A stretch of 64,000 nt of DNA from JAVDCA01 sp963819385 (GTDB taxonomy: Bacteria > Pseudomonadota > Alphaproteobacteria > Rhizobiales > Xanthobacteraceae). The stretch spans positions 124,001 through 188,000 of the forward strand of contig CAWFVV010000001.1 of the NCBI GenBank assembly GCA_963819385.1, in the 5' to 3' direction. Positions 17,958-27,180 of this stretch are shown one piece after another. A program made the translations under genes and the position numbers. Positions within the stretch are counted from its first letter, which is position 1. Each line of letters begins with the position of its first letter. The notes under the pieces are model-generated. The model was not told the origin of the DNA. It saw only the letters and a list, made by a program, of their open reading frames with translations, and did no database searches.

Positions 17958-19058
17958 ATGGCTACAAATGGTCTTCATCCTCTGGAAGCGCTCCTGCGCG
18001 AACGCATCGTCTTTCTCGATGGCGCCATGGGCACAATGATCCAGCAGTACAAGCTGTCCGAGGCGGAGTATCGAGGAGAGCGGTTCGGCGATTGGAAAGG
18101 CAAAGACCTCAAGGGCAGCCTGGAACTGCTCAATCTAACCCAGCCGCAAGTCGTAGAGGAAATTCACGCCGATTATCTCAATGCCGGCGCTGACGTTGTC
18201 GAAACGAACACCTTCAGCGGAACAACCATAGGCCTGAACGATTTCCTGTTTCAGGGCGAGCCCACGCGTGGTCGCAAAGATCAGGAATTCTTTCAGCGCG
18301 TGGTGGACGATGCCGATCTTCGCGCGCTCGTTCACGAAATGAATTTTAAAGCCGCTCAGATCGCGCGTCGCGCCGCGGATCGGGTCGCGAATGAAACCGG
18401 CCAGCAACGGTTTGTTGGCGGATCCATGGGGCCGCTTCCGGTCGCTGGTTCAATTTCACCTGACGTAAATGATCCGGCATTTCGCGCGGTCTCATTCGAT
18501 CAACTTCGGCAAACTTACTTCGATGAAGCCAAAGCCCTGCTCGAAGGCGGTGTCGATCTATTCATTGTCGAAACGATTTTCGACACACTCAACGGAAAAG
18601 CAGCGCTGTTCGCCATCGCGGATGCTCTGGAAAAAACCGGACGCAACGTGCCGTTGATGATCTCGGGCACTGTGATTGACAAATCCGGCCGAAACTTGAG
18701 CGGGCAAACCGTCGAAGCATCGCTCATATCGATCGGGCACGCGGAGCCGCTCATCGTCGGTTTGAATTGTTCACTCGGTCCGGATGAAATGGAACCGTTC
18801 GTGGAAGAGCTGGCGCGCGTTTCGCCCTACTACATGAGCGCATATCCAAACGCGGGTCTGCCGGATCCTCTCTCGCCGACCGGTTTTCCAGAAACAGCAG
18901 AAACTTTCGCACCCAAGGTCGCGAAGTGGGCAGAGAACGGCTGGCTCAACGTGGTAGGTGGTTGCTGCGGCACAACGCCGGATCACATTCGAGCGCTGGC
19001 AAAACTGACGCAGAAATTCTCACCGCGTGCTGTGGAAAGAAACACCAATTACACATGA
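17958..19058 (+). CDS. metH: Methionine synthase, N-terminal homocysteine-binding half
   Basis: The 366 residues match the first barrel of cobalamin-dependent MetH: IVFLDGAMGTMIQQYKL, FGGSMGPLPVAGSISPDVND-like block, and the Zn-binding cysteines in VGLNCSLGPDEM and VVGGCCGTTPDHIRAL. It activates homocysteine. Unlike the usual ~1,200-residue single chain, the gene stops right after this domain with TGA 19056-19058. The next gene begins with ATG at 19055, so the two overlap as ATGA. The break falls exactly at the linker between barrels, so a true split gene is plausible, although an indel cannot be excluded in this error-rich sequence. Confidence 0.9.
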   Translation: MATNGLHPLEALLRERIVFLDGAMGTMIQQYKLSEAEYRGERFGDWKGKDLKGSLELLNLTQPQVVEEIHADYLNAGADVVETNTFSGTTIGLNDFLFQGEPTRGRKDQEFFQRVVDDADLRALVHEMNFKAAQIARRAADRVANETGQQRFVGGSMGPLPVAGSISPDVNDPAFRAVSFDQLRQTYFDEAKALLEGGVDLFIVETIFDTLNGKAALFAIADALEKTGRNVPLMISGTVIDKSGRNLSGQTVEASLISIGHAEPLIVGLNCSLGPDEMEPFVEELARVSPYYMSAYPNAGLPDPLSPTGFPETAETFAPKVAKWAENGWLNVVGGCCGTTPDHIRALAKLTQKFSPRAVERNTNYT

Positions 19059-21214
19059 TTCTGCGACTATCCGGTCTCGAACCGTTGAACATTACGCCGG
19101 AGTTCGGCTTCGTTGTCATCGGCGAGCGCACCAACATCACGGGATCGCCGAAGTTTTCGAAACTGATTCTTGCGGGGGATTTCGACGGGGCTCTGACTGT
19201 AGCGCGTCAGCAGGTGCAGAGCGGCGCTAACCTGCTCGACGTGAACATGGACGAAGGGATGATCGACTCGGAGGCGGCCATGGTTCGATTCCTGAATCTG
19301 ATCGGCAGCGAACCAGAGATCACGCGGATTCCAATTGTGGTCGACAGCTCGAAGTGGAGCGTCATCGAAGCAGGGCTCAAATGCCTGCAGGGAAAAGCAG
19401 TGGTGAATTCCATCAGCCTGAAAAACGGCGAAGAAGATTTTCTCCGGCAAGCCAGATTAATCAGGCGATATGGCGCTGCAACCATCGTGATGGCGTTCGA
19501 TGAGCAAGGCCAGGCCGATAATTTTCAGCGGAAAATCGAGATCTGTGCGCGCGTCTATGATTTGTTGACCAAACACGCGAACTTTCCGGGAAGCGATATT
19601 ATCTTCGATCCAAATATTTTGACCGTCGCTACTGGCCTTGAAGAACACCGCAATTACGCGGTCGATTTCATTGAAGCGACGCGATGGATCAAAAAGAATC
19701 TTCCCGGCGCGCGCGTAAGTGGCGGGGTAAGCAACATTTCATTTTCCTTTCGCGGAAACAACACGGTGCGCGAAGCGATGCATGCCGCGTTTCTGTTTCA
19801 CGCCATCCGCGCAGGCCTCGACATGGGAATCGTTAATGCAGGGCAGCTTGCGGTCTATGAAGAAATCGAGCCTGAACTGCGAGAGCGCGTCGAAGACGTG
19901 CTGTTGAACAGAAGAGACGATGCAACCGAGCGGTTAGTCGATTTTGCGGAAAACGTAAAAGCAAAAGGTAAGACTCCAGTCGCCGATAAAGCATGGCGAA
20001 AAGAACCTGTCCAAGAGCGCCTGAAACACGCGTTAGTCAAAGGCATCACCGATTACATCGACGTCGATACGGAGGAAGCGCGTCAAAAATGCAAGCGACC
20101 ACTCGACGTAATTGAGGGGCCGCTCATGGCCGGTATGAGCGTGGTCGGCGACTTATTCGGCTCCGGCAAAATGTTCCTGCCGCAGGTCGTTAAGAGCGCG
20201 CGAGTAATGAAAAAAGCTGTCGCCTATCTGATGCCATTCATGGAAGCGGAGAAATCCGCCGGCGCGAAACCGCAGGGACGCATCGTGATGGCAACGGTGA
20301 AAGGCGACGTGCATGATATCGGCAAAAACATAGTCGGGGTAGTGCTGCAATGTAACAACTACGACGTTGTCGATCTTGGCGTAATGGTGCCGGCCGCAAA
20401 AATTCTGGAAACAGCCCGCGAAAAACAAGCGGACGTGATCGGCCTGAGCGGCCTGATTACGCCATCATTGGACGAGATGGTGCATGTCGCACAGGAGATG
20501 GAGCGTGAAGGATTTCGTTTGCCGCTGTTGATTGGCGGGGCGACCACGAGCCGGGCGCACACCGCGGTGAAGATCGCGCCGCATTATCAGGCCAGTACTG
20601 TGCACGTTCTGGACGCCTCGCGCGCGGTGGGTGTTGTCAATTCGCTGCTGAACGCAGAACTCAAGTCCGCGTTCGATAAGAAAACGCGCGAAGACTATGA
20701 ACGCTTGCGCCAGGAGCATTCCGCAAGAACACAGCGAAAGAATTTGCTGACGCTCGAAGAAGCACGCGCAAACCGGACGCCGATTGGTTGGAGCAACTAT
20801 GTTCCACCTAAACCGGAATTTTTGGGCGTCCGCGTTTACCAAACTGCGGGATCCGCTCAGGATGACACCGTACGCTCCTTTTCGCTGCGGGCGCTGGCCG
20901 AGTACATCGATTGGTCGCCGTTTTTTCACGCCTGGGAATTGCGCGGGCGTTACCCCGCGATTTTTGAAGATCCGAAGATTGGCAAACACGCGCGGGAACT
21001 TTTCGATGACGCGCAGAACCTTCTTGATCGGATCGTCGCAAAAAATCTGCTTGTCGCGCGCGGTGTTCACGCTTTTTGGCGAGCAAACTCAGTCGGCGAC
21101 GATGTGGATCTTTATGCTGATGACGATCGCACGAAGAAGCTCGCCACGTTTTACTTCCTCCGCCAGCAAATGCAAAAGCCGGCGGGACAATTTAACCATT
21201 GCCTGGCGGATTAT
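19055..21214 (+). CDS. metH: Methionine synthase, folate- and cobalamin-binding half, cut at the seam
   Basis: The start at ATG 19055 gives MILRLSGLEPLNITPEFGFV, the usual start of the pterin barrel (INMDEGM-like block LLDVNMDEGMIDSEAAMVRF, GGVSNISFSFRGNN). The cap domain and the B12 domain follow, with the base-off motif KGDVHDIGKNIVG, then LSGLITPSLDEM and LLIGGATTSRAHTA. The SAM-binding reactivation domain begins (VDLYADDDRTKKLATFYFLR, GQFNHCLADY) but at about 21,213 homology ends abruptly, roughly 100-130 residues into that domain. The frame then runs out as non-homologous sequence to 21322. The gene itself was probably whole, and the contig is not. Confidence 0.92.
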
Positions 21215-21222
21215 TGGAAGCC
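21209..21222. other. Seam between two genomes (probable assembly chimera)
   Basis: To the left, MetH homology runs to residue Tyr at 21212-21214. To the right, a GFA-like gene is already in mid-domain in another frame from about 21,217. GC content and gene style change from here on. No mobile element, repeat or tRNA is present at the joint. Confidence 0.8.
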
Positions 21223-21654
21223 GGACGTCGCTTCGAGCAACTGCCTTCCGCGCCACCCGTGCTCGATCCCGACGGTGGAACAGGCTACGTCCTATATCGC
21301 AAGGATCGCGTGCAATGTGTGACGGGGCAGGAGTATCTCGAAGAGCACCGGCTCAAGCTTGGTTCTCCGACCCGACGGATCATTGCCACGTGTTGCAATT
21401 CGGCAATGTTCCTCGACTTTACCAAGGGACATTGGCTGGCGATGTACCGGAACCGCTTCCCGGCAGGCGCTCCGCCCCTTGAAATGCGGGTCATGACAAA
21501 AGACCGCCAAGACGGCGTCGCGCTTGCCGATGACTTGCCGAATCATGATGGCCACTCCGGCAAGTTCATGTTGAGGCTTATCGCGGCTTGGATCGCGATG
21601 GGCCTCCGCAGGCCGGAAATCACCTGGGGAAAGACAGTCCGCAAGCCGCAATGA
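21215..21654 (+). CDS. GFA-like zinc-binding protein, 5' end missing at the seam
   Basis: About 145 residues remain: EAGRRFEQLPSAPPVLDPDG, GYVLYRKDRVQCVTGQEYLE, SPTRRIIATCCNSAMFLDFT and a C-terminal DLPNHDGHSGKFMLRLIAAW. This fits alphaproteobacterial proteins related to the GFA/CENP-V superfamily, whose zinc site uses an N-terminal CxC/CxxC region; that region is absent, because the gene is cut by the seam. The remaining CC pair may be part of the zinc site. Function is unknown. The TTG at 21199 is not a believable start since it lies in metH sequence. Confidence 0.65.
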
Positions 21655-21723
21655 CCGCTTGCCGTGGCGACTTGCGGCGGCGGAGCCGGATGTCGCTCTA
21701 TTCAATCCGGGCTACGCTCTGCC

Positions 21724-22872
21724 TCACGACCGTCCGAAGAGTCCCCGGAGCTTGTTGGCGATCCATCCGGTCGCCGTCTGCCCGCCGGGCGGATCCCCGT
21801 CGAGCCGCTCGACCACAGCGAGCCGGTTGAACTCGCCGCGGCGGAACGCGGCGAGGAACTCGTCATAGTCCTTGAGCGACACGCAGCCGTTGGATTGGCC
21901 GTTCGGGCCGAGCATGTAGGGATGCGCCAGAATGCCAACGCGGCCGTACATCTTGCCGTCGTCGACCGGATTGAGCCGGATCGCATCGATGCCGTGGAAG
22001 CTTCTCTCGCGCATGGCGAGATCGTAGACGCCCGGGGGGGTCGGTCCGAGGTCGCGCAGGCTGACGGAGCCGAGGTCGTCCATGTGCTCGGCCAGGCCGG
22101 AATGCGCCTCGAGGCGCCGCCCGTTCGGCAGATAGACCACGTGCGCCGTGATGTCGTAGATCGCGGTGTGGCTCATGTCGGGGTTCGTGCCCGAGTCCTT
22201 CGGCGCAGGATCGCGCGGCGTCATCTTCTCCAGCAGCGAATTGTCGATTGCCGCATCCCGGTTCGCCGAGTTGGCGGACGCATAGGCGGTGCGGATCGGC
22301 GTGTCGCCGAGGCTCGCGACCCGGGTGGGCGCGACCGCCCCATGACGCGCCGGCGCGACACGCGCGATGAGGGCACGCGCGGCGGCATGCGGCGCGGGAG
22401 CCGGCGCGGAGGCGGGCGCAATGGTCGACGGCACGGACGCCAGCGCGAACTGGGCCGGCGCGGCGCCCGGCACTCTCGCGCCGGCGAAGCGATCGCCGAA
22501 GGTCGATGACGGCCGCAAGGACCGGGTGGGCGGCGCGGGCGACGTCGACGAGAACCGGTTGTTGAACGAGGAGGGCACCGACGCCGTGGTGCCCGGCGTG
22601 CCAGACGATTTGTCGGTCGCCCAGCGGGACGCGAACGTGGCGGATCCCGAAACGCCAGATCCTGAAACGGCAGATCCTGAAACACCCTGCACCCGCAGGC
22701 GTGCGTCGACGTCCGGCCGCTTGCCGCCGAGCATCATTCCGGCGCACAGACTGAATGCAAATGTCAGTCCCGCCAGCCCCGCGGCAACCGACGCCACGCC
22801 CACGCGAATCAAGAGTGCCCGTCCCCGATTTCCAATGCGGCGCACCCCACGCGCGCCGCGACCCCAAATCAC
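21724..22872 (-). CDS. DUF2778 (Tlde1-like L,D-transpeptidase fold) protein
   Basis: The 382-residue protein has an N-terminal transmembrane segment (VGVASVAAGLAGLTFAFSLC), a ~180-residue Ala/Pro/Ser-rich linker with GVSGSAVSGSGVSGSA repeats, and a C-terminal DUF2778 domain: YDITAHVVYLPNGRRLEAHS, GLAEHMDDLGSVS, then the catalytic region HPYMLGPNGQSNGCVSLKDY with His, Ser and Cys. Such proteins are widespread in Hyphomicrobiales. The fold is shared with the T6SS effector Tlde1, which cuts or exchanges peptidoglycan D-amino acids. Here it is a chromosomal, membrane-anchored periplasmic protein. The domain ends KLRGLFGRS. Confidence 0.85.
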   Translation of the reverse strand: MIWGRGARGVRRIGNRGRALLIRVGVASVAAGLAGLTFAFSLCAGMMLGGKRPDVDARLRVQGVSGSAVSGSGVSGSATFASRWATDKSSGTPGTTASVPSSFNNRFSSTSPAPPTRSLRPSSTFGDRFAGARVPGAAPAQFALASVPSTIAPASAPAPAPHAAARALIARVAPARHGAVAPTRVASLGDTPIRTAYASANSANRDAAIDNSLLEKMTPRDPAPKDSGTNPDMSHTAIYDITAHVVYLPNGRRLEAHSGLAEHMDDLGSVSLRDLGPTPPGVYDLAMRERSFHGIDAIRLNPVDDGKMYGRVGILAHPYMLGPNGQSNGCVSLKDYDEFLAAFRRGEFNRLAVVERLDGDPPGGQTATGWIANKLRGLFGRS

Positions 22873-22932
22873 CGCCCCATAGAATACGCGAAATGCGGCG
22901 AAATGGCCACTCCCGGAGCGGTATTATAAGGG

Positions 22933-23151
22933 GTGGTGGGGCGCCCGCGCAGCCCATTCATCTGCCGACGAAGAAGCCGGCTACGAGGCCATCAGCACGA
23001 TCCAGCGGGCGTCGCTCACGGCACGCCGCCGCATCAAGCCGTCGGCTCGGCCCCGCGCGAGCCGCCGCCGCTCGACGCGCACGGCAACCCGTCGGGCGGC
23101 CCGCTCAACCGTCACGCCGACATGTGGATGAAGTCGCGCGAGTGGCTTTGA
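22933..23151 (+). CDS. Small basic hypothetical protein (doubtful)
   Basis: Seventy-two codons from a GTG end in GNPSGGPLNRHADMWMKSRE, which looks more protein-like than random, while the N-terminal half is Arg-rich and could be out of frame. It lies in the divergent-convergent space between the DUF2778 and CorA genes. I do not recognise a family. It may be a frameshifted small gene or chance. Confidence 0.3.
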   Translation: MVGRPRSPFICRRRSRLRGHQHDPAGVAHGTPPHQAVGSAPREPPPLDAHGNPSGGPLNRHADMWMKSREWL

Positions 23152-23163
23152 TGTCGGGCGAGA

Positions 23164-24135
23164 TCAAAACCAGCCTCGCCATTTGAAGAACGCCAGCGGA
23201 ATGAGCGCGCTCAACACGATCATGGCAAGGCCGAACGGGTAGCCCGCAACCCAATTGAGCTCGGGCATATACTTGAAATTCATGCCGTAGATGCCGGCCA
23301 CCACGGTTGGCGGAATGCCGACGACGGAAACGATCGTCAGGATCTTGAAGAGATCATTTTGCTGGATGGTGATGAATCCCAGGATCGCATCGAGCAGGAA
23401 CTGGACCTTGTTGGCCAGGTGATCCTCGTAGTCGGTCAACGACCCGATATCCTTGGTCACGGCTTCCAATCGGGCCTCGAATTCCGGAACGATCCAATCC
23501 CTGCGCAGGCCGAGCAGGAAGGGAGCAACCCGGCCGATTCCAAGCAGCACATCACGCGCCAGCGCCAGACGGTCGCCGGTCTTGCCGACGGCCATGAGCG
23601 CCCGGCGCAACGCGTTGTTCGAGCGCGCAATGTGCCTTGGTCGAGAATGATCGCCGCGAAACACGGATCGCGACACCTTGTTGAGCTCGCCGCCGAGCCG
23701 CTCGAGAACGTCCGCACCACGATCCACCATGGCTTCCAGCAACGCCGTGAACACCGCCGTTGCGCTTCGCAACGCATCGTCTTGTTTCACTTTTTCGACG
23801 ACGCTGTCGAACAGCGGCAACGGCTCAAATCGGACGGTGACGAGAACGCCCTTGGCCAGGATGAAGCCGGCCGGCGACAAATGGGCGTCGTCGGTGTCGC
23901 CTTGCGCCACGGCCGGGATGCTCAGGTACACCACGTCGTGATCGACGGCGAGGCGGCTCGTCGATTTAATCTCGGTCAGGGCTTCGACGGACGGGATGCG
24001 GACATCCACTCTTGATTCGACGAGCGCCTTTTCTTCATCCGTCGGATCCAGCAGATCGATCCAGATCACCTCGGCCGGCAGCGCTTGGGCGCCGCCGCCA
24101 AGGGAATTGGCCGTACCTCGAAAGATCGACAACAC
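23164..24135 (-). CDS. CorA-family divalent cation transporter
   Basis: The protein has the CorA order: an N-terminal cytoplasmic alpha/beta domain (VIWIDLLDPTDEEKALVESR), a long helix region (DYEDHLANKVQFLLDAILGF) and two C-terminal membrane helices with the filter motif YGMNFKYMPEL. Its end is the basic KWRGWF. It forms a pentameric Mg2+/Co2+ channel in the inner membrane. Length 323 and intact frame are normal. The loop lacks the MPE Glu in the exact E. coli position but keeps the MPELxW pattern, so Mg2+ uptake is likely. Confidence 0.92.
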   Translation of the reverse strand: MLSIFRGTANSLGGGAQALPAEVIWIDLLDPTDEEKALVESRVDVRIPSVEALTEIKSTSRLAVDHDVVYLSIPAVAQGDTDDAHLSPAGFILAKGVLVTVRFEPLPLFDSVVEKVKQDDALRSATAVFTALLEAMVDRGADVLERLGGELNKVSRSVFRGDHSRPRHIARSNNALRRALMAVGKTGDRLALARDVLLGIGRVAPFLLGLRRDWIVPEFEARLEAVTKDIGSLTDYEDHLANKVQFLLDAILGFITIQQNDLFKILTIVSVVGIPPTVVAGIYGMNFKYMPELNWVAGYPFGLAMIVLSALIPLAFFKWRGWF

Positions 24136-24347
24136 GATGCCTGTCCCGTCCTTCTGGTCCTCGGGCGACTGCGACGGATAGCACAGCCCGGGAGGGGGCG
24201 TTGGACATCAAACGGGTCCGATCGGCGGCCCGTGCGGACACGCGCCAGCCTAACCGGCGCGGCTTGGCGCGAGTTCCAAACATGCCGGGGAACGCCCTCC
24301 ATGTGGGGGCGTTGGCACGAGGAGACTGACAAGCCAAGGAGCCATCG

Positions 24348-24701
24348 ATGACGACGAAACTTCTTTCCATGGCTGCGGCGGCCGCTCTGTTGCTCGGCTC
24401 GACCGCGATCGTGCACGCACAAACCCGTGGTGGAGCGGGCGGCGGCGCATCTGCGGTTTCGCCGGGGCATGAGATGCAATCGCCCGGCAGCAGCGGCGAG
24501 CGGCGAGAGGGCGGCCCGGGCGCGTCTGGCTTCTCACCGGGTCACGAGATGCAGGAGGGCGAAGGGCGAGGCGGGCCAGGTGCATCCCGTCTGGCGCCCG
24601 GTCACAACAAATCCACCACGGGCGCAGCCGATCGCGACGACAAGATGGGCCGGGATCGCGACGATCGCCGCATGGAGAAGCACGACTTCGACAAGGACTG
24701 A
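24348..24701 (+). CDS. Small secreted protein with SPGHEMQ repeats
   Basis: A signal peptide (LLSMAAAAALLLGSTAIVHA) precedes three degenerate repeats of about 20-25 residues: GASAVSPGHEMQ, GASGFSPGHEMQ and GASRLAPGHNKS. A highly charged tail DRDDKMGRDRDDRRMEKHDF follows. Such proteins are seen in Bradyrhizobium relatives (recollection, not checked). The His/Glu/Met of each repeat and the acidic tail could bind metal, which is only a suggestion. It is divergent from corA across a 212-base gap without recognisable sites. Confidence 0.7.
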   Translation: MTTKLLSMAAAAALLLGSTAIVHAQTRGGAGGGASAVSPGHEMQSPGSSGERREGGPGASGFSPGHEMQEGEGRGGPGASRLAPGHNKSTTGAADRDDKMGRDRDDRRMEKHDFDKD

Positions 24702-24897
24702 GATGCTTCGCCAGGGAACGATCCCCCGAGGCTGAGAGATCCACCAGCGAGGCAGCGGATCGCCGCGGCCTCGCTGGATCCGCCGCGAGGGTGTCATGGA
24801 TCGTCACTATGCTCACGTCGGCTGCAGCCGACGCGAGTGGCTCGCTTCCGCCTTCGCGCTACGCGCTTCGAGGGGGGCGGCGAGGATCGCAGTGCTC

Positions 24898-25239
24898 TCA
24901 CCAGGATGATCTGTGCCAGCCGTGGTAGCGCGCCCAATAGGGCCGCACGCCGCGATAGCCGTAGTGATCGCCATGCCAATAGACCGGCGGTCCGGCGACA
25001 CAAGGGTACCAACCCCAGCCGCGCGCGCCGTAGCGCCAGCACGCGGCCGGCCCGGCTGGTGCGACCGGCTCGGCATAGACCGGCGGGGGCTCGACCATGA
25101 CGGGGGCGGGCACCGCGGCGACCGGCGGCTGCATATAGGCGGCCGGCGGCTGTGGCGGCACCATGTCGGTCGCTCGCGCGAGGGGGGCCGCGAGCAGGAC
25201 CGCACCGATCATCGGGGTGGTGAGCAGAGGAAGACGCAT
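24898..25239 (-). CDS. Small secreted Pro/Tyr/Trp-rich protein
   Basis: A signal peptide (MRLPLLTTPMIGAVLLAAPL, then ARAT) is followed by a proline-rich stretch (PPQPPAAYMQPPVAAVPAPV) and an aromatic, Gly-rich C-terminus (WRYGARGWGWYPC, VYWHGDHYGYRGVRPYW). Two Cys may form a disulphide. It is typical of small exported proteins of Hyphomicrobiales with no known function. The 196-base gap on its 3' side is GC-rich and has no gene I can support. Confidence 0.6.
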   Translation of the reverse strand: MRLPLLTTPMIGAVLLAAPLARATDMVPPQPPAAYMQPPVAAVPAPVMVEPPPVYAEPVAPAGPAACWRYGARGWGWYPCVAGPPVYWHGDHYGYRGVRPYWARYHGWHRSSW

Positions 25240-25527
25240 GACTGTTTCTCCCTAGCGAGGCATATCGGGGTGGTGACGAAAAGCCCGGCGGGCGGGAGGG
25301 AATTCGTCCGCCTTGGACATCATGGTCGAAGACGTTTGGGGCCGGCGAATGTCCGCATCGTGAACTCGGCTTGATCAAAATGCGCCCGCCCCGGCCCTGA
25401 TGCGCGGACACTGACAGGCCTAGCAGGCCGTCTGCTCCGGTGCGGGATATCGGTGAGCGTGTGAGAGTGCCTTGCGCCGCCGAGCGACCGGTCGGAACGG
25501 CTTCATCCGCTGGCTTCCTTCGGCGCT

Positions 25528-25720
25528 CTATCCGCGCGCCCGCTTCAGCGCGGCTTCGAGCTGGGTTCTCTCCTCATGCCAGCGGGATTCCTCGGCCTGC
25601 GACTTCTTTTCGAGAGCCTCGCGTTCGGCCTCGATGCCCGCCGCGTTCCTTGTCGTGCTTGCGGCGGGCAGCGTCCAAAGCAGCTTGCGCCTTATCCTCG
25701 GCGCGCTGGCGGGCATTCGT
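25528..25720 (-). pseudogene. Remnant of a coiled-coil (TolA-like named) protein, 3' end only
   Basis: Only about the last 64 codons survive. Read in two frames they give ARQRAEDKAQAALDAARRKH then, after an indel near 25,640, AGIEAEREALEKKSQAEESR and a C-terminus ERTQLEAALKRARG. This resembles the charged coiled-coil C-terminus of proteins often annotated as cell-envelope protein TolA in Bradyrhizobium. The N-terminal domain is missing upstream of 25,720, so the gene is truncated as well as shifted. The flanking stretches 25240-25527 and 25721-25988 hold no other gene I can support. Confidence 0.5.
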
Positions 25721-25988
25721 TCAGTCCCCAATCGAACGAACGGCCGCGGCGTGTGGGGTAGCGTGGCGTCGAATATCATCTGATTTGTCAGCAGCTTACG
25801 AAGGGAACGTCATCGCGACCTGAGCAGCCCGGCACGCGCTGCCCGGACTCATTATCCTTGGTGCCGGCGGCTGCATCCTTAGTGCCGGCGGCTGCGAAAA
25901 AAAAACGGGTCAAAGGCCGTGTGGATCGAGGGCAAGGAGGGATGGACCCTCCCGGATCGATAAACCCTCGCACCACAGGAGACTTCCC

Positions 25989-26756
25989 ATGAACACCCGC
26001 ACCACCATCCTGGCCCTCGCGCTCGCCTCGGCCTCGATCTCGGCCCTTGCCACCACGTCGGCCTCGGCGTGGAGCGGCCCCCAGCAGGCCGTCCCTCCCG
26101 CGGTGCTCGCCGCGCGCATCGCACAAACCGGGATTGCGCCCCCGCAGGTCGCCGCCCGCAACGTGCCTCCCGCAATCCTTGCCGCTCAAATCGGTCAGGC
26201 GCGGATGGCGGCGCAGACCGCCCCGGCCTACGCGCCCTGCAATTGCGAGGCACCAGCCCCGCAGGCCTACGTCGCGCCGCCGGTCGCGTCCTGTAATTGC
26301 GAGGCGCCAGCCCCGCAGGTCTACGTCGCGCCCCCGGTCGTCGAGCGGCGTACGGTCGTGATCGAGAAGAAGGTCTACGTCCCGGTCCCGGTCGAGAAGA
26401 AGATCTACGTCCAGGTGCCGGTCGAGAAGAAGGTTTACGTCCAGGTGCCGGTCGAGAAGAAGGTCATCGTCGAGGTGCCGGTCGAGAAGAAGATCTACGT
26501 CCAGGTCCCGGTCGAGCGGAAGGTCTACGTCCGGGTCCCGGTCGAGAAGAGGGTCTACGTCCAGGCGCCCTGCAACTGTGAGGCGCCGGCCCCGACGGCC
26601 TACGTCCCGCCGCCGGCGACGGAGTCCTGCGGCTGCGAGACAAACGCCCAGCCGACCTACGGGCAGACGCAGATGCAGACGCCCGTGTACACCCAGCCGA
26701 CCCGCGTGGTCGGGCCGGCGCTCCCCCCGGGGACGCAAGTTCGGCGGGAGTACTGA
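25989..26756 (+). CDS. Secreted repeat protein with seven VEKKxYVxVP repeats and CNCEAPAP motifs
   Basis: The 255-residue protein has a Sec signal (TTILALALASASISALATTS) and two ~30-residue repeats with PPAVLAARIAQTGIAPPQVA character. Residues 122-194 are seven near-perfect 10-residue units of the type VEKKVYVQVP. These units are bracketed by Cys motifs: CNCEAPAPQAYVAPP, CNCEAPAPQVYVAPP before, CNCEAPAPTAYVPPP and CGCETNAQ after. Alternating K-x-Y-V-Q-V suggests amphipathic beta strands, perhaps a fibre or wall-associated adhesin-like stalk with disulphide-closed ends (inference). A strong terminator follows at 26818. I recognise no family. Confidence 0.75.
   Translation: MNTRTTILALALASASISALATTSASAWSGPQQAVPPAVLAARIAQTGIAPPQVAARNVPPAILAAQIGQARMAAQTAPAYAPCNCEAPAPQAYVAPPVASCNCEAPAPQVYVAPPVVERRTVVIEKKVYVPVPVEKKIYVQVPVEKKVYVQVPVEKKVIVEVPVEKKIYVQVPVERKVYVRVPVEKRVYVQAPCNCEAPAPTAYVPPPATESCGCETNAQPTYGQTQMQTPVYTQPTRVVGPALPPGTQVRREY
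26353..26571 (+). repeat. Seven 30-bp tandem repeats inside the secreted protein gene
   Basis: Units of 30 bases beginning GTCGAGAAGAAG differ mainly at wobble and a few coding positions, keeping frame. The units code for VxKKxYVxVP variants including VERKVYVRVP and VEKRVYVQAP. Such arrays expand and shrink by slippage. Confidence 0.85.
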
Positions 26757-26817
26757 AGCGGTCGATGGCCTTCGCGTCGATCGAGCTAACCCGGCGGGTC
26801 CGCCCGCCCATCGACAG

Positions 26818-26847
26818 GCCCGAGCGGCACGCGCCGCTCGGGCTTTT
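26818..26847 (+). terminator. Rho-independent terminator after the repeat protein gene
   Basis: GCCCGAGCGGC and GCCGCTCGGGC pair perfectly around ACGC and are followed by TTTT at 26844-26847. It closes the secreted repeat protein gene and separates it from the toxin array. Confidence 0.88.
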
Positions 26848-26849
26848 CT

Positions 26850-27180
26850 GTTGACGAGATTCCTCGGCCTCGCGTTGGCGCAGTTGGCTTCGGGCGGCGG
26901 TCAATCGCCGGTGACGCGGCAGCTTGCTGCCGGGGAGACGCAAGCGACCGTTTTGCAGGTGGACGAGCATGGCCGCGCGACCGATGCGGCTATCCAAGAC
27001 ATTATCCTGGCCGAGGGCGATGATGAAGCCGCGATGGGAGATACCCGCGAGCGAGCGCGGCGCCGTGGCTGGTCCGAGGAGATGATCGAGCGGCATTATG
27101 GAAAACCCCGCCGCAAAGACGCGCCGTGGATTCCCCGGCGGCCGTCGAGCGCTGACTCCCGCGCGAATTGGCGGGGATAA
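26850..27180 (+). pseudogene. Cassette remnant: toxin pre-domain joined to a YGKP-type immunity gene
   Basis: The frame reads TRFLGLALAQ and SPVTRQLAAGETQ, which match residues ~165-195 of the GNAT-like toxin at 31731-33476 (GFLGLALAQ, SPVTRQVAAG). It then passes directly to GRATDAAIQDIILAEGDDEA, RARRRGWSEEMIERHYGKPR, which matches the small protein at 33473-33691. The toxin tip and the gene boundary are gone, as expected for an internal deletion of one cassette. No start codon of its own lies in phage-like context, so it is probably not expressed. Confidence 0.6.

Noticed and set aside
21199..21216. TTG at 21199 as the true start of the GFA-like gene
   Set aside because: It lies in metH sequence on the left side of the seam, and the family N-terminus with its cysteines is absent.
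26353..26571. CRISPR-like array
   Set aside because: The 30-bp units are contiguous without spacers and keep a protein frame, so this is a coding tandem repeat.
25788..26738. Minus-strand frame with DRDxDVDLLLD repeats opposite the VEKK repeat gene
   Set aside because: The repeats simply mirror the plus-strand repeats; the plus strand has a signal peptide, ribosome context and terminator.
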